Shown one piece after another: positions 8,475 to 16,765 of a stretch of 26,754 bases of DNA. Numbering within the stretch: the stretch's first letter is position 1; every line of letters starts with the position of its first letter. The notes beneath the pieces were generated by a model. It saw only the letters and a list, made by a program, of their open reading frames with translations. It was not told the origin of the DNA and did not search any database. Source of the DNA: Discostella pseudostelligera (lineage: Eukaryota; Bacillariophyta; Thalassiosirophyceae; Thalassiosirales; Thalassiosiraceae); contig JALLBK010000126.1 of the NCBI GenBank assembly GCA_036940085.1, positions 1 through 26,754 on the forward strand. The letters are read 5' to 3'. Made by a program: the position numbers and the translations under genes.

Positions 8475-10454
8475 TCATGTTGACTCACCTAACCAACTCT
8501 TCATCTGAATTGGAAAGTCTGTGCTCAATGCACCATCATGATGATGCTCTGAAGAAGAAATCATTGACGAGATTCCACTTAAATAGCTTCGTAGCTCATG
8601 CAACTCCATTCCATTAGTTGTCCCATTGACGGGCAAATACAGTGGTTCAATGGTATGAATCACATTCCCACGCACGCCACCCAATCGTCGTACAGCCCGC
8701 CGATTAAGACTCTTTGATGCAATGGAGGCGATCACATCGGTGACTTCACAATTCGTCTCGGATTGTGTAACATATCGATGATACCGACTAGCATCACTAA
8801 AGAAGTCACGCATACGGAAGGAATACGCACCTGCCGATTCGAAGAAGAGTGAGTCGGCAACTTCGGGTGCGCCAAATGTCCAAAGATGAAAATGTTGTAT
8901 TGGCGTGGATACATGATTCATAGCAATGTCCAATGCGTGTATTGCTGCCAATGACCCAGCTAAGGAGTGTCCTACGACATGTACGCTATGACCAGATTGA
9001 AGTGCCGTTGTGGTGATATTCCGAAGTAAATCCATAAGTCTATATCCGGTGCTGTGGCAAGATGTTGTGTGATCAGTCTGTTTTGTTTTACTCCGTCGTT
9101 TGTTGTGCTTGTCAATAATATTCTTCTTGGTGATATTGTGCTGAACATCGCAATTCGTTGTAGTAGTAACTAGATCAGTGCTGGATTGTTCGGACATATG
9201 CTGCTGTCGCCGCCGCCGCTGGTGCATGATACATGTGTTTAAATACTCATCCAAAGTCATCGTTAAAATCGATGAAGAGCGACCATTGCTCGCATCATCA
9301 TTGTCAAGTTTGCGTATCTTCCCACGGATTACTCTAGCATAGGCATTCAAGTACCCCCGGTGAATATTGCCCTCTAACGATGATGATTGTGTTGTGGCAT
9401 TTCTACTACCGCTTCCAACAACTGCCTCTTCCTCCGAATCCACTCGGTTAAAGAAGCCAGAATGGGATATCGGCTCAAGCGTCTGAATATTGGTCACTGC
9501 ATCGGCGGGACTGGCCGTACCCGCAAAGGCTATTATCAACTCCGAGGCACCCGATGTGGCAATGATAAGGTCGGTATCATGCCATCGAATCTTTGCCTGT
9601 TCTTCATGCCAATCTGTTAATACATATTTGATATGGTATCGTTTTCCACCTTCATGCTTTTTCAGTACGTTGTGTTTGCATTGATCAGTGATCTTCGTAC
9701 CATTGCTTCGTTGATGATTTGAATTATTATATACCAATGTCTTGGAATGTTTCACAACGCTGGCTCGTCCATGTCGTCGTTGTCGCAACCGAAGATCGAA
9801 TTCATATTGGAGTCGGCAAATGGACACTTGAACTCGTGCACCAATCCCCGAAATTAAATGTTGTGCAGTGGTATGATTCCTACGTTTTCTTCGTGAAAAC
9901 AACTTCTTCTTCCTAACATCTTCCACTCTTCCGCCGATTAAATATTGTGCTGGAGGTGGATCATCCACAAGAGAAAATGACCAAGTGCGGTTATTATTGT
10001 TGCTCCCTTCATCTCTTGTGCTATTTCGATGTAGATGATTTGCATCATGATGCATTGTCTCATCACGAAAATCATGATAGGCCAATGATGCGAGTATTGC
10101 CATTCGATAGGCCTTGCGTGATAATTGTCGTTGTTCCTTCTTAATTAGTGGACGCCACCACCACCTAAACTGACGCTTCGTTTGATAATGATGATTCGAA
10201 TGCGATAAGTTGCGGCTTTCATCAACATGAAAAGTTCTTTGTTGTTGTCTATCATGATCTTGGATGATCATCCCAGCGTCTATATCATGCGGTGTTTTAG
10301 TTGGTTTGCGATGAAATAGATTGGCGACAAGCCGCCCTCCGCCTCCCTTGTTTCTCTTGTCATCATGCAGCGACGCTGCCGATGAATGCGGAGTCAATAA
10401 CAGATATGAGTAAACGAGGAGACCGACAATATGATAGATTGCTCCACGATGCAT
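8475..10454 (-). CDS. Secreted or membrane class 3 lipase (alpha/beta hydrolase)
   Basis: Likely hydrolyses acylglycerols or other lipid esters. The nucleophile elbow V-G-H-S-L-A-G-S is clear (Ser codon 8964-8966). It is preceded by the class 3 strand I-I-A-F-A-G-T-A-S and followed by W-T-F-G-A-P-E-V-A-D. Candidate acid and base residues are the Asp in V-T-D-V-I-A-S and the His in N-V-I-H-T-I-E-P-L-Y-L. I chose the ATG at 10454 because it begins a signal-peptide-like run (G-L-L-V-Y-S-Y-L-L-L-T, cleavage near S-S-A-A). The frame stays open to an ATG at 10577, but those 41 extra residues look non-coding. The product is 659 aa (700 from 10577), long for the family because of Arg/His/Asn-rich linkers, including one just before the catalytic region. 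It is convergent with the gene at 5382 and divergent from the gene at 10798. Substrate unknown. Confidence 0.85.
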   Translation of the reverse strand: MHRGAIYHIVGLLVYSYLLLTPHSSAASLHDDKRNKGGGGRLVANLFHRKPTKTPHDIDAGMIIQDHDRQQQRTFHVDESRNLSHSNHHYQTKRQFRWWWRPLIKKEQRQLSRKAYRMAILASLAYHDFRDETMHHDANHLHRNSTRDEGSNNNNRTWSFSLVDDPPPAQYLIGGRVEDVRKKKLFSRRKRRNHTTAQHLISGIGARVQVSICRLQYEFDLRLRQRRHGRASVVKHSKTLVYNNSNHQRSNGTKITDQCKHNVLKKHEGGKRYHIKYVLTDWHEEQAKIRWHDTDLIIATSGASELIIAFAGTASPADAVTNIQTLEPISHSGFFNRVDSEEEAVVGSGSRNATTQSSSLEGNIHRGYLNAYARVIRGKIRKLDNDDASNGRSSSILTMTLDEYLNTCIMHQRRRRQQHMSEQSSTDLVTTTTNCDVQHNITKKNIIDKHNKRRSKTKQTDHTTSCHSTGYRLMDLLRNITTTALQSGHSVHVVGHSLAGSLAAIHALDIAMNHVSTPIQHFHLWTFGAPEVADSLFFESAGAYSFRMRDFFSDASRYHRYVTQSETNCEVTDVIASIASKSLNRRAVRRLGGVRGNVIHTIEPLYLPVNGTTNGMELHELRSYLSGISSMISSSEHHHDGALSTDFPIQMKSWLGEST

Positions 10455-10577
10455 CCTCCAGAGCTCCCCCCTCTCATTGTTCGAGAGTAAGAGCACTGGC
10501 GGGCATCGAACCTTTCGAGGTTGCATAGCAAACGGTATTGCATTGGCATGATAATATGCATATGCCATATGCAACAT

Positions 10578-10797
10578 GCATGTTCATGGTTCATGCTTCA
10601 TGTGCGCTGCAAGCGAGTGAGCGCAGCGCAGCTAGCCAGCCACCTCTCTTCAACCTCGAAAGATACCTAAAGAATTTTGATCCGAAGAAAGATACTAATT
10701 GATTTATTTATGAAATTAAAATTTTAAATTAAAAAGATACTTAACATTCTTTAAAATTAGATCTTGAAATTTAAAAAGATACTTAACAACTTTCATC
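10578..10797. promoter_or_regulatory. Bidirectional promoter region with repeated AAAGATAC motif
   Basis: A compact gap between divergent lipase and ubiquitin-like genes. It holds four copies of AAAGATAC(C/T)TAA at 10659-10670, 10688-10698 (one base shorter), 10733-10744 and 10775-10786, all in the same orientation within an AT-rich tract. An inverted repeat GCGCTGC/GCAGCGC lies at 10604-10610 and 10623-10629. The GATA core makes transcription-factor sites plausible. I infer this from repetition only. Confidence 0.45.
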
Positions 10798-13053
10798 ATG
10801 CTTCTGTCCGTCGACAGACCGTCGTCGCTCGTCTCTCGGCGGCCGGCCGCGAGTATCGAGCAGGATCAAGGTCAAGGTCAAGGATCAACACATACGGTCG
10901 CAACCATGGGCGACATCACCCTCCACCTTCTACTAGACGGTAGACTCACCAATGCCATCACTGTCGACGACGATAATGCCCTCTATAAAGATGCAGCTTC
11001 ATTATCATCGTCTTCGTCGTCGTCGTCGTCAACGGCATCATCTTTTGAATTCCAAAGCACGTCGCAAGTACTACCCGCCGATGCATCGTTGGCAGAATTG
11101 ATGCAACTCATCTTCTCCAAACTAGGAGAAACTTCTGTCGACTCCAGCACATCGACCATGCCATCCACATATTCTGAAAATATGAATAATAACAGCAAGA
11201 TAAATACCTCTATCGAATCATCCATGCTTGGCAATCTTACCATCATCGATGCCTCCTACCATCCTGCAAAAGTCATTACACCCATCTTTCGTCAATATTC
11301 ACAAATAAGTGGTCCCAACAGCCAAACGTTGATGAGCATGGGATGGTACCCCTCGGGAAAATTGGTCATACTTTCGTTACCTAGGACAAAACCTGCATCA
11401 TCAATATCATCATCATCATCTAGTACAGCAGAAGTGGCAGCAGTAACCTCGTCACCAGTTACTGAAAATTCATATAATAGGGATGCAGAAGAGGAACAAT
11501 TACTGAATCGATTTATTGAATGGCATCATCGGTTTGTACTACAATATGAAGAGGGCGCGTACAATAATCCAACGGACAACAATTTTGCTCGGCAGAAGAG
11601 TAATGGAAGTGCAGGGGTGCAATGGACAGGAATAGGTGCCGTATCCGCCTCCAACTCCTCCTCTCAACCAATAGGCAATGGAATACCGACAACATTAAAA
11701 CCATCCGAGATATTCCATGCTATAGAACAACGTTCCATTTCCGATGTGCCATCGACGAAGAAGAACAACATCCTAAAGAAAACGAAGTCAAGAAGCCGTC
11801 GCACAGAAATGGAACGATCAGCACGTCTCAATTCACTCCTACAAAAATTAGACACCGACAATAAAAAGATGAAGAAGAATCGAGGTGTTTCGCAAAAAGT
11901 ACGATCCATGCTACTCAAATCTAATTCTTTGGGAGATAAGAAACTGCGGATGGAAGATCGATTTCATTTAGAAGTTGTATATTTGTCAGATTTGGAGGCA
12001 AAGTCGAGTTATCGTTTTTACTCGCGACAAACCACCGCGGGGAAAGTGGCATCATCACTAGCTCCCAGCTTGGGGAAGGATATGGCAGAAGAATTGATAG
12101 TTTCCTATCCTCCACCTCCCAAGCAACAACCGAAAGAGAGACCAGAACAACCAAATGGAGTGCGTCGTTATCGACGACTTCCCAATACCATGACATTGCA
12201 CGACGCACAATGTGCAGGATGGATACAGGAGTTTGATGTGGTGGTGGTTCGTGCATTTAATATATTGGTTGGTGGCACCAATAATGATGGCGGCGAGGAG
12301 GAGAAGTTTGGTTCAAGTAAAAGTGTCCTGGATTCGGACAGTGACGACAATGATGACGACGAGGAGGATGACGAGGATAAAATGGAAAATGATGATGATG
12401 ATGCTGGCGGTGGCGCAGAAGATAACGATGCACACGAGCAAGGTTGTTTTCAACAAATGGCGGTGGAGAATGACAACAAAGATTCCCAACATTCCGTTCC
12501 TACAAATGATTCCCAAGAATTACCGAAACAGAAGTCTCCACAACCGCAAGAAGAAGCACTCCAACAACGACTTCATACCCTATTCCAATCTCTCAACGGC
12601 AACAGCACCACCACCTCAACCCTTCCAAAATCGAAGGCGAAGAAGAAGCCAATGTCGAAACAAGTCCGGGCCATGTTAATGAAATCGAAATCGGTAGGCA
12701 ATACCCGTATTAAGCAAGAGGATCGAATATATTTGGAAGTGATATTCTTTCGTGACAGTGGTGGCACGGATGCTGATGCTGAATTATCGTATTCATCATC
12801 GTATCGATTCTTCTCAAAACAGATGGATCTTCGTCAAATCGTTGATGCTGTACGCACATCCTCTTCCGACGACAATGGCAATACCTGCACCGCGAAAACC
12901 GTCCAATTCATTGTACCTCATCGGTCTTCAGAGAAGGAAGAAGAAAAAGTTGTGGTTTACCAATCCTTGGATGAATCCACAACGTTGGGAGATGCCATGT
13001 CGAGGGGATACATTGACAACTTTGGGTTGGTTGTTCTTCGTGCATTCTCTTGA
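10798..13053 (+). CDS. Protein with UBX-like and tandem ZFAND1-type ubiquitin-like domains
   Basis: 751 aa, single exon. Residues 366-487 and 620-750 are an internal repeat: K-V-R-S-M-L-L-K-S-N-S-L-G-D..E-D-R-F-H-L-E-V-V-Y and K-Q-V-R-A-M-L-M-K-S-K-S-V-G-N..E-D-R-I-Y-L-E-V-I-F, each ending F-x-x-V-V-x-R-A-F. This pattern resembles the C-terminal ubiquitin-like domain of the Cuz1/ZFAND1 family, here without an AN1 zinc finger. The N-terminal part (about 38-195) looks like a third, UBX-like fold (D-I-T-L-H-L-L-L-D-G-R, then L-M-S-M-G-W-Y-P-S-G-K-L-V-I). Linkers are Ser-rich, Lys/Arg-rich (320-362) and acidic (about 515-545). By family knowledge such domains bind Cdc48/p97 or the proteasome, so a ubiquitin-pathway adaptor role is inferred. 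An alternative start at 10906 has a better context (CAACCATGG) and begins right at the first domain. Confidence 0.7.
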   Translation: MLLSVDRPSSLVSRRPAASIEQDQGQGQGSTHTVATMGDITLHLLLDGRLTNAITVDDDNALYKDAASLSSSSSSSSSTASSFEFQSTSQVLPADASLAELMQLIFSKLGETSVDSSTSTMPSTYSENMNNNSKINTSIESSMLGNLTIIDASYHPAKVITPIFRQYSQISGPNSQTLMSMGWYPSGKLVILSLPRTKPASSISSSSSSTAEVAAVTSSPVTENSYNRDAEEEQLLNRFIEWHHRFVLQYEEGAYNNPTDNNFARQKSNGSAGVQWTGIGAVSASNSSSQPIGNGIPTTLKPSEIFHAIEQRSISDVPSTKKNNILKKTKSRSRRTEMERSARLNSLLQKLDTDNKKMKKNRGVSQKVRSMLLKSNSLGDKKLRMEDRFHLEVVYLSDLEAKSSYRFYSRQTTAGKVASSLAPSLGKDMAEELIVSYPPPPKQQPKERPEQPNGVRRYRRLPNTMTLHDAQCAGWIQEFDVVVVRAFNILVGGTNNDGGEEEKFGSSKSVLDSDSDDNDDDEEDDEDKMENDDDDAGGGAEDNDAHEQGCFQQMAVENDNKDSQHSVPTNDSQELPKQKSPQPQEEALQQRLHTLFQSLNGNSTTTSTLPKSKAKKKPMSKQVRAMLMKSKSVGNTRIKQEDRIYLEVIFFRDSGGTDADAELSYSSSYRFFSKQMDLRQIVDAVRTSSSDDNGNTCTAKTVQFIVPHRSSEKEEEKVVVYQSLDESTTLGDAMSRGYIDNFGLVVLRAFS

Positions 13054-13394
13054 AAATGGTCATAGACATAGACAAATATTGGTACCACCAGATACCTATG
13101 GTAGATAGCACCTGTGCTCTGGCTGTGACGATTGCAAGAGGAAGTTCTAGAGGTGGTATTCAGAAGAAGTTTCATATTCGACATTATTGGCGGTTTTATA
13201 AATGGTTACAATACATAACTGATATTGTCTCAAAACGCTAGCTCCTTACGTCTTAGAGTGTGTGGGTTCGCCCAAGGAAGTGGCACCGTCGTCCTGTGTT
13301 GTTCAAGGCGGCGCAATGGCTTGGGGATGACCTCTTGCAGGAATGTGTTCTGCAGAGCGGGAGGAGGTGCATGGTCGATGGAGAAAGAACTAAC
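13054..13394. other. Convergent intergenic region (3' ends)
   Basis: Lies between the stop of the ubiquitin-like gene and the stop of the light-harvesting gene, so it should hold both 3' UTRs. GTTTTATAAATGG lies near 13193. No gene is supported here. The frame that enters from 13260 is antisense shadow of the light-harvesting gene. Confidence 0.5.
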
Positions 13395-14015
13395 TTAGAG
13401 CTCTCCAACAATGGGGACAGAGCCTCCAAGCTGTTCATGGACCATCAAGCCAAGAATTCCCATCATTGCGGCACGTCCATTGTTCAACTCAATAGCACGC
13501 TTGGAAAGCTTGGTCTCCTCATCGAAGGAATCCCATCCAAAGTCAAGAGCACCATTACGGAAGTCACCAACGAACTCTCCGGGGGCAGCACCGTTGGCAC
13601 TGTCCTTCATGACGCCAAGCTCCAAGGCACCAATGAAGGCAACAATCTGTCCAAGACCGGCGCCGGGGATGGCATCGGGTCCGGAGATGGCAGCCCATCC
13701 ATTGGGGAAGGAGTCGAAGGAGTCGCCGGCGTAGTCAATGTTGCCAGAAAGGTGGATGCCATTGCGGGTGACAATCTGTCCCAAGAAGGCAAGCTGGGCG
13801 ATACGTCCGTGCTTGATCTCGACATATCGGAGACGGTCGAAGCGCTCTTGGTCGGCACCATCGAGCATGCCAAGGGGGTCGAAGAAGCCAAGAGGAGCCT
13901 GGGCACCGAGCTCGTTCTCGAAGGCGGCGAGGGAGGTGGTGGCCTTGCCACTTTGGGCGGGGGCGAAGGCAGCGGCAGAGCCGGCAAGAGCAGCGATGGC
14001 GACAAGTTTCATCAT
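13395..14015 (-). CDS. Fucoxanthin chlorophyll a/c-binding light-harvesting protein
   Basis: Antenna protein of diatom plastid thylakoids that binds fucoxanthin and chlorophylls a and c and passes energy to the photosystems. The product is 206 aa, the usual length for diatom Lhcf-type proteins. It opens with a signal peptide (M-M-K-L-V-A-I-A-A-L-A-G-S) and an A-A-A-F-A-P junction, the bipartite plastid-targeting signature in which Phe follows the cleavage site. Helix 1 carries the chlorophyll-binding Y-V-E-I-K-H-G-R-I-A. A second hydrophobic helix lies at G-L-G-Q-I-V-A-F-I-G-A-L-E-L, and helix 3 carries I-E-L-N-N-G-R-A-A-M-M-G. The frame stays open upstream to an ATG at 14084, but targeting requires the start at 14015 or 14012. 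Codon use is strongly biased and GC-rich compared with its neighbours, as expected for a very highly expressed gene, and this also opens long antisense frames. No intron. Confidence 0.96.
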   Translation of the reverse strand: MMKLVAIAALAGSAAAFAPAQSGKATTSLAAFENELGAQAPLGFFDPLGMLDGADQERFDRLRYVEIKHGRIAQLAFLGQIVTRNGIHLSGNIDYAGDSFDSFPNGWAAISGPDAIPGAGLGQIVAFIGALELGVMKDSANGAAPGEFVGDFRNGALDFGWDSFDEETKLSKRAIELNNGRAAMMGILGLMVHEQLGGSVPIVGEL

Positions 14016-14560
14016 TTTGAGGTAGGAAGTGGGTAGTAAGTCAAGAATTGAATTATGAGAGGAGGATGTCACTGACATTGACACTGGAGGAACAAATCAT
14101 TTGATTAGAAGATGTTGTCGCGATGGATAGGACGTGGTGTGGGAAGTGTGGGGGGCGAGTAGTAAATAACAATTCCAACGTAGATAGTCTACTAGCATGC
14201 CAGCCCATCTGGCATATCTTTTGGGGTGCCGATCCAATGAGATTCAAGTTCAAGCAGTGTCTTGGCGATGGAATTGTCGCCGAGTCACCCGAAGGCCCGC
14301 CGAAAATCGCAAGTATGGTAGATCGCCACCTTTCATTCTGTTTGACATAATTTCTCGCAAATTCAAAATCACTCCTTTCGCGTATTTAAAAATGCCTCCA
14401 TACTGGAATTGGTATTGTATGTGATGCGCCGGCGGTCATCTACCCAGACCTTCTCTATCTATGAGGGCCGCTGTACAATGTTTGTTTCACCATTCGCAAC
14501 CAACAGAATCTATCCGTCCAATCTACCTTTACAATGGCGACCTGACGACACACATGATGC
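14016..14560. promoter_or_regulatory. Divergent promoter region, light-harvesting gene and protease
   Basis: Gene-free, between two divergently transcribed genes. A TATTTAAA word at 14383-14390 could be a TATA-like element for the protease side. I see no clear TATA box close to the light-harvesting start and no repeated motif. Light-responsive elements would be expected by function but cannot be picked out from sequence alone. Confidence 0.35.
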
Positions 14561-16581
14561 ATGATGGCATCGACCATCGACAATAAGGTCATGGTAAATA
14601 TTATTTCCGCCGCTCTCCAACCCATTTTTCACCTGACCATGATGCGGCTCAATCCAACATCTTCCTCCTCCCTCCGCCATCTTAGTGGATCAATGGCAAC
14701 CCTCCTCCTATCGTTCGTCTCATTGACAACCTCCTATGCGCAATTTGTCCCACCCTGCGAAACATTCACCCCCTACTCGTATGATTCTGGCGAGATACTA
14801 CGCAATCCAACTCCGCCAACACCAGGAACAGCATCATCCCAACAAGAGGTACTCATCGACACCACCACAATCTCTCATCCCTTCGCTCCATGGATTCAAT
14901 TGGACTTGTCTAGTACCACATTGGCGCCTAATGTTCAATTGCATGTGGAAGGCATTAGTACCGGTACTACTCAAATATTAGATGCCTATGGATTGTACGC
15001 GGACAATGGATATAGTGCCGTGTTTGATGGCGAGACTGTGACGATGAAATTGGTCTATGATCCGTCATATGTCTCGATTACTTCTTCACCTGCATCATCT
15101 ACGCCGACAACAAAGAGAAATTCAATTTGGAATGCTTTGCGTGGTGGTGCATCGAAATCGAAGCCTCCTAAGAAGCCAGTGCCACCACCAGCTTCCATGT
15201 CGTCTCGTGTGATTATCTCCATTATCAAAGTAGGCATATGTGACAAAACTGGCGGAACAGATGGCAATGTTGGCGATGATGACGAAATTGGTGTCGCCAC
15301 CATCTGCGGCTCTACCGATGATCGGAAGCAGTCCAACGATGCCCGTCAAGGACGCATGGGCGGCTGTACTGCCTGGCTCATTAGTAAAAACATCTTCCTC
15401 CGTGCTGGACATTGTGGAGAGCCCAATCAAAGTACACGCATGCATTTTACATCCTCGAATAGTAATGCACCAATCGCTGATCAATATGCGGTAGATCTAT
15501 CGACCTACAAGTATTTAAATGGAGGTGTCGGGAAAGATTGGGCTATTGGACGATTGCTACCCAATTCCTCGACCGGATTATTGGCTGGCGTGGCTCAAAG
15601 TGCTAAATGTAGTGCATCGTCAGGTGATGCTACCTGTGGATGGTACAAATTGGGCAATATTGGTAGTGTATCGGGAAATATTCGGATTACGGGGTATGGA
15701 ACAGCTCCAGATGGACGAACGCAGAAGACTCATTTGGGAGCATTGAAAACGGTTAGTTCCACAACTTTGACGTATTCGACGGATTCGGAGGTACGTTTTC
15801 GATGTAGGGAGTGTCTGGCATGCATTGTTCTCGGTTCTCTTTTGCATTTGCGATTCTGACCTTTCTGCTTACCCTCTTTCCTTTCGTCTAATTATCATCA
15901 NTCTCGGTTCTCTTTTGCATTTGCGATTCTGACCTTTCTGCTTACCCTCTTTCCTTTCGTCTAATTATCATCAACACGTGATGATCTTTATGTTATTGAT
16001 GTTCGTCATCGTTGTGTACACTATCACAGGGAGGAAATTCTGGCTCTCCCGTCTTTCACGAAGAGACCGGTCTTGCCATCGGGATCCATACCCATGGTGG
16101 ATGTTCGGCAAAGGGTGGGGCCAATACTGGAACGAAAATTTATGGTAGTTCTACATTGTTGGGGCATATTAACTTCTTGACAAAGACTTGTACGAAGAAT
16201 TCCGATTGTAGTGATAATGTTGTTTGCAATGGTAAGAGGAAAGGATTTCGCTGCTTGTTAATGATGTGTCGTTTGCCGTTTGATTTGCATTTTCCGACAT
16301 TGATGTAAAGACATGCAATGTGGTTTGATTCACACATTCACATCTAATCTCTATTCATTCAATTCTCTCACTCTAACCTTGTTGACACTCTTGCATATTA
16401 TGCTTCAGGTGTGGAGATATGTCACCCCGAGGGAGTATGCACAGCAGGGGCACCCGTTTATGGAAATGGTTGTCCTACGGCCCCACCAACATCTGCTCCG
16501 ACGCCCAAACCAACGGCGAAACCAACCACAGCCAACCCAACTTCTCAGCCAACAACGATACCACCAACATCATCGGCATAA
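14561..16581 (+). CDS. Secreted trypsin-fold serine protease with Cys-rich and PT-rich tail (3 exons)
   Basis: The exons are 14561-15790, 16030-16231 and 16409-16581, with GT-AG introns in phase 0 and phase 1; product 534 aa. The first join restores Y-S-T-D-S-E|G-G-N-S-G-S-P-V, a catalytic Ser motif (Ser414) as in glutamyl-endopeptidase-like S1 proteases. His284 lies in F-L-R-A-G-H-C-G, and D326 in K-D-W-A-I-G is the likely Asp. The second join restores D-N-V-V-C-N-G|V-E-I-C, a Cys-rich segment seen in secreted proteins. The C-terminus is a Thr/Pro/Ser tail (P-T-S-A-P-T-P-K-P-T type) likely to be O-glycosylated or wall-associated. The N-terminus has a signal peptide (A-T-L-L-L-S-F-V-S-L-T-T-S-Y-A-Q); its ATG could be 14561, 14642 or 14693. 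Residues 70-220 are a pro- or accessory region. Intron 1 contains the N at 15901. Confidence 0.88.
15829..15973. other. Assembly join: identical 72-bp copies around a single N
   Basis: 15829-15900 and 15902-15973 are identical over 72 bases and are separated only by the N at 15901. This is what results when two contigs with overlapping ends are joined without merging. It lies in intron 1 of the protease gene, so the protein is unaffected. The real intron is probably about 166 nt instead of the apparent 239 nt. Confidence 0.85.
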
Positions 16582-16765
16582 ACTTTCTTCTCTCCAACAG
16601 TGCCAAGATGAAGAGTCGCTTGGCAATTTGCATCAATCACCTGTTTGAACCTGTATGGTTAGACATTAGATAGACACACAACTTTATTCTTCAATACATT
16701 TCCACTACCGCCCTTCGTCTTCATCATCTCATCGCTCTCTCTCTCTAGTTTTTTTTGGTGCTTTG

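Noticed and set aside
12212..12679. 155-codon + strand frame rich in Met, Arg and Lys
   Set aside because: It overlaps the ubiquitin-like gene in another frame and only reflects its GAT/GAC-rich acidic linker.
13607..14005. Second minus-strand frame rich in Pro and Ser inside the light-harvesting gene
   Set aside because: It is a frame-shifted reading of the same gene, with composition set by that gene's codons.
13260..14036. Long + strand open frame (258 codons) opposite the light-harvesting gene
   Set aside because: It is antisense to a clearly recognised protein and has no domain of its own. The strong codon bias of the real gene leaves stops rare on the other strand.
15829..15973. CRISPR-like or biological tandem repeat
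   Set aside because: There are only two copies, they are identical, and a single N separates them, so an assembly join is the simpler explanation.
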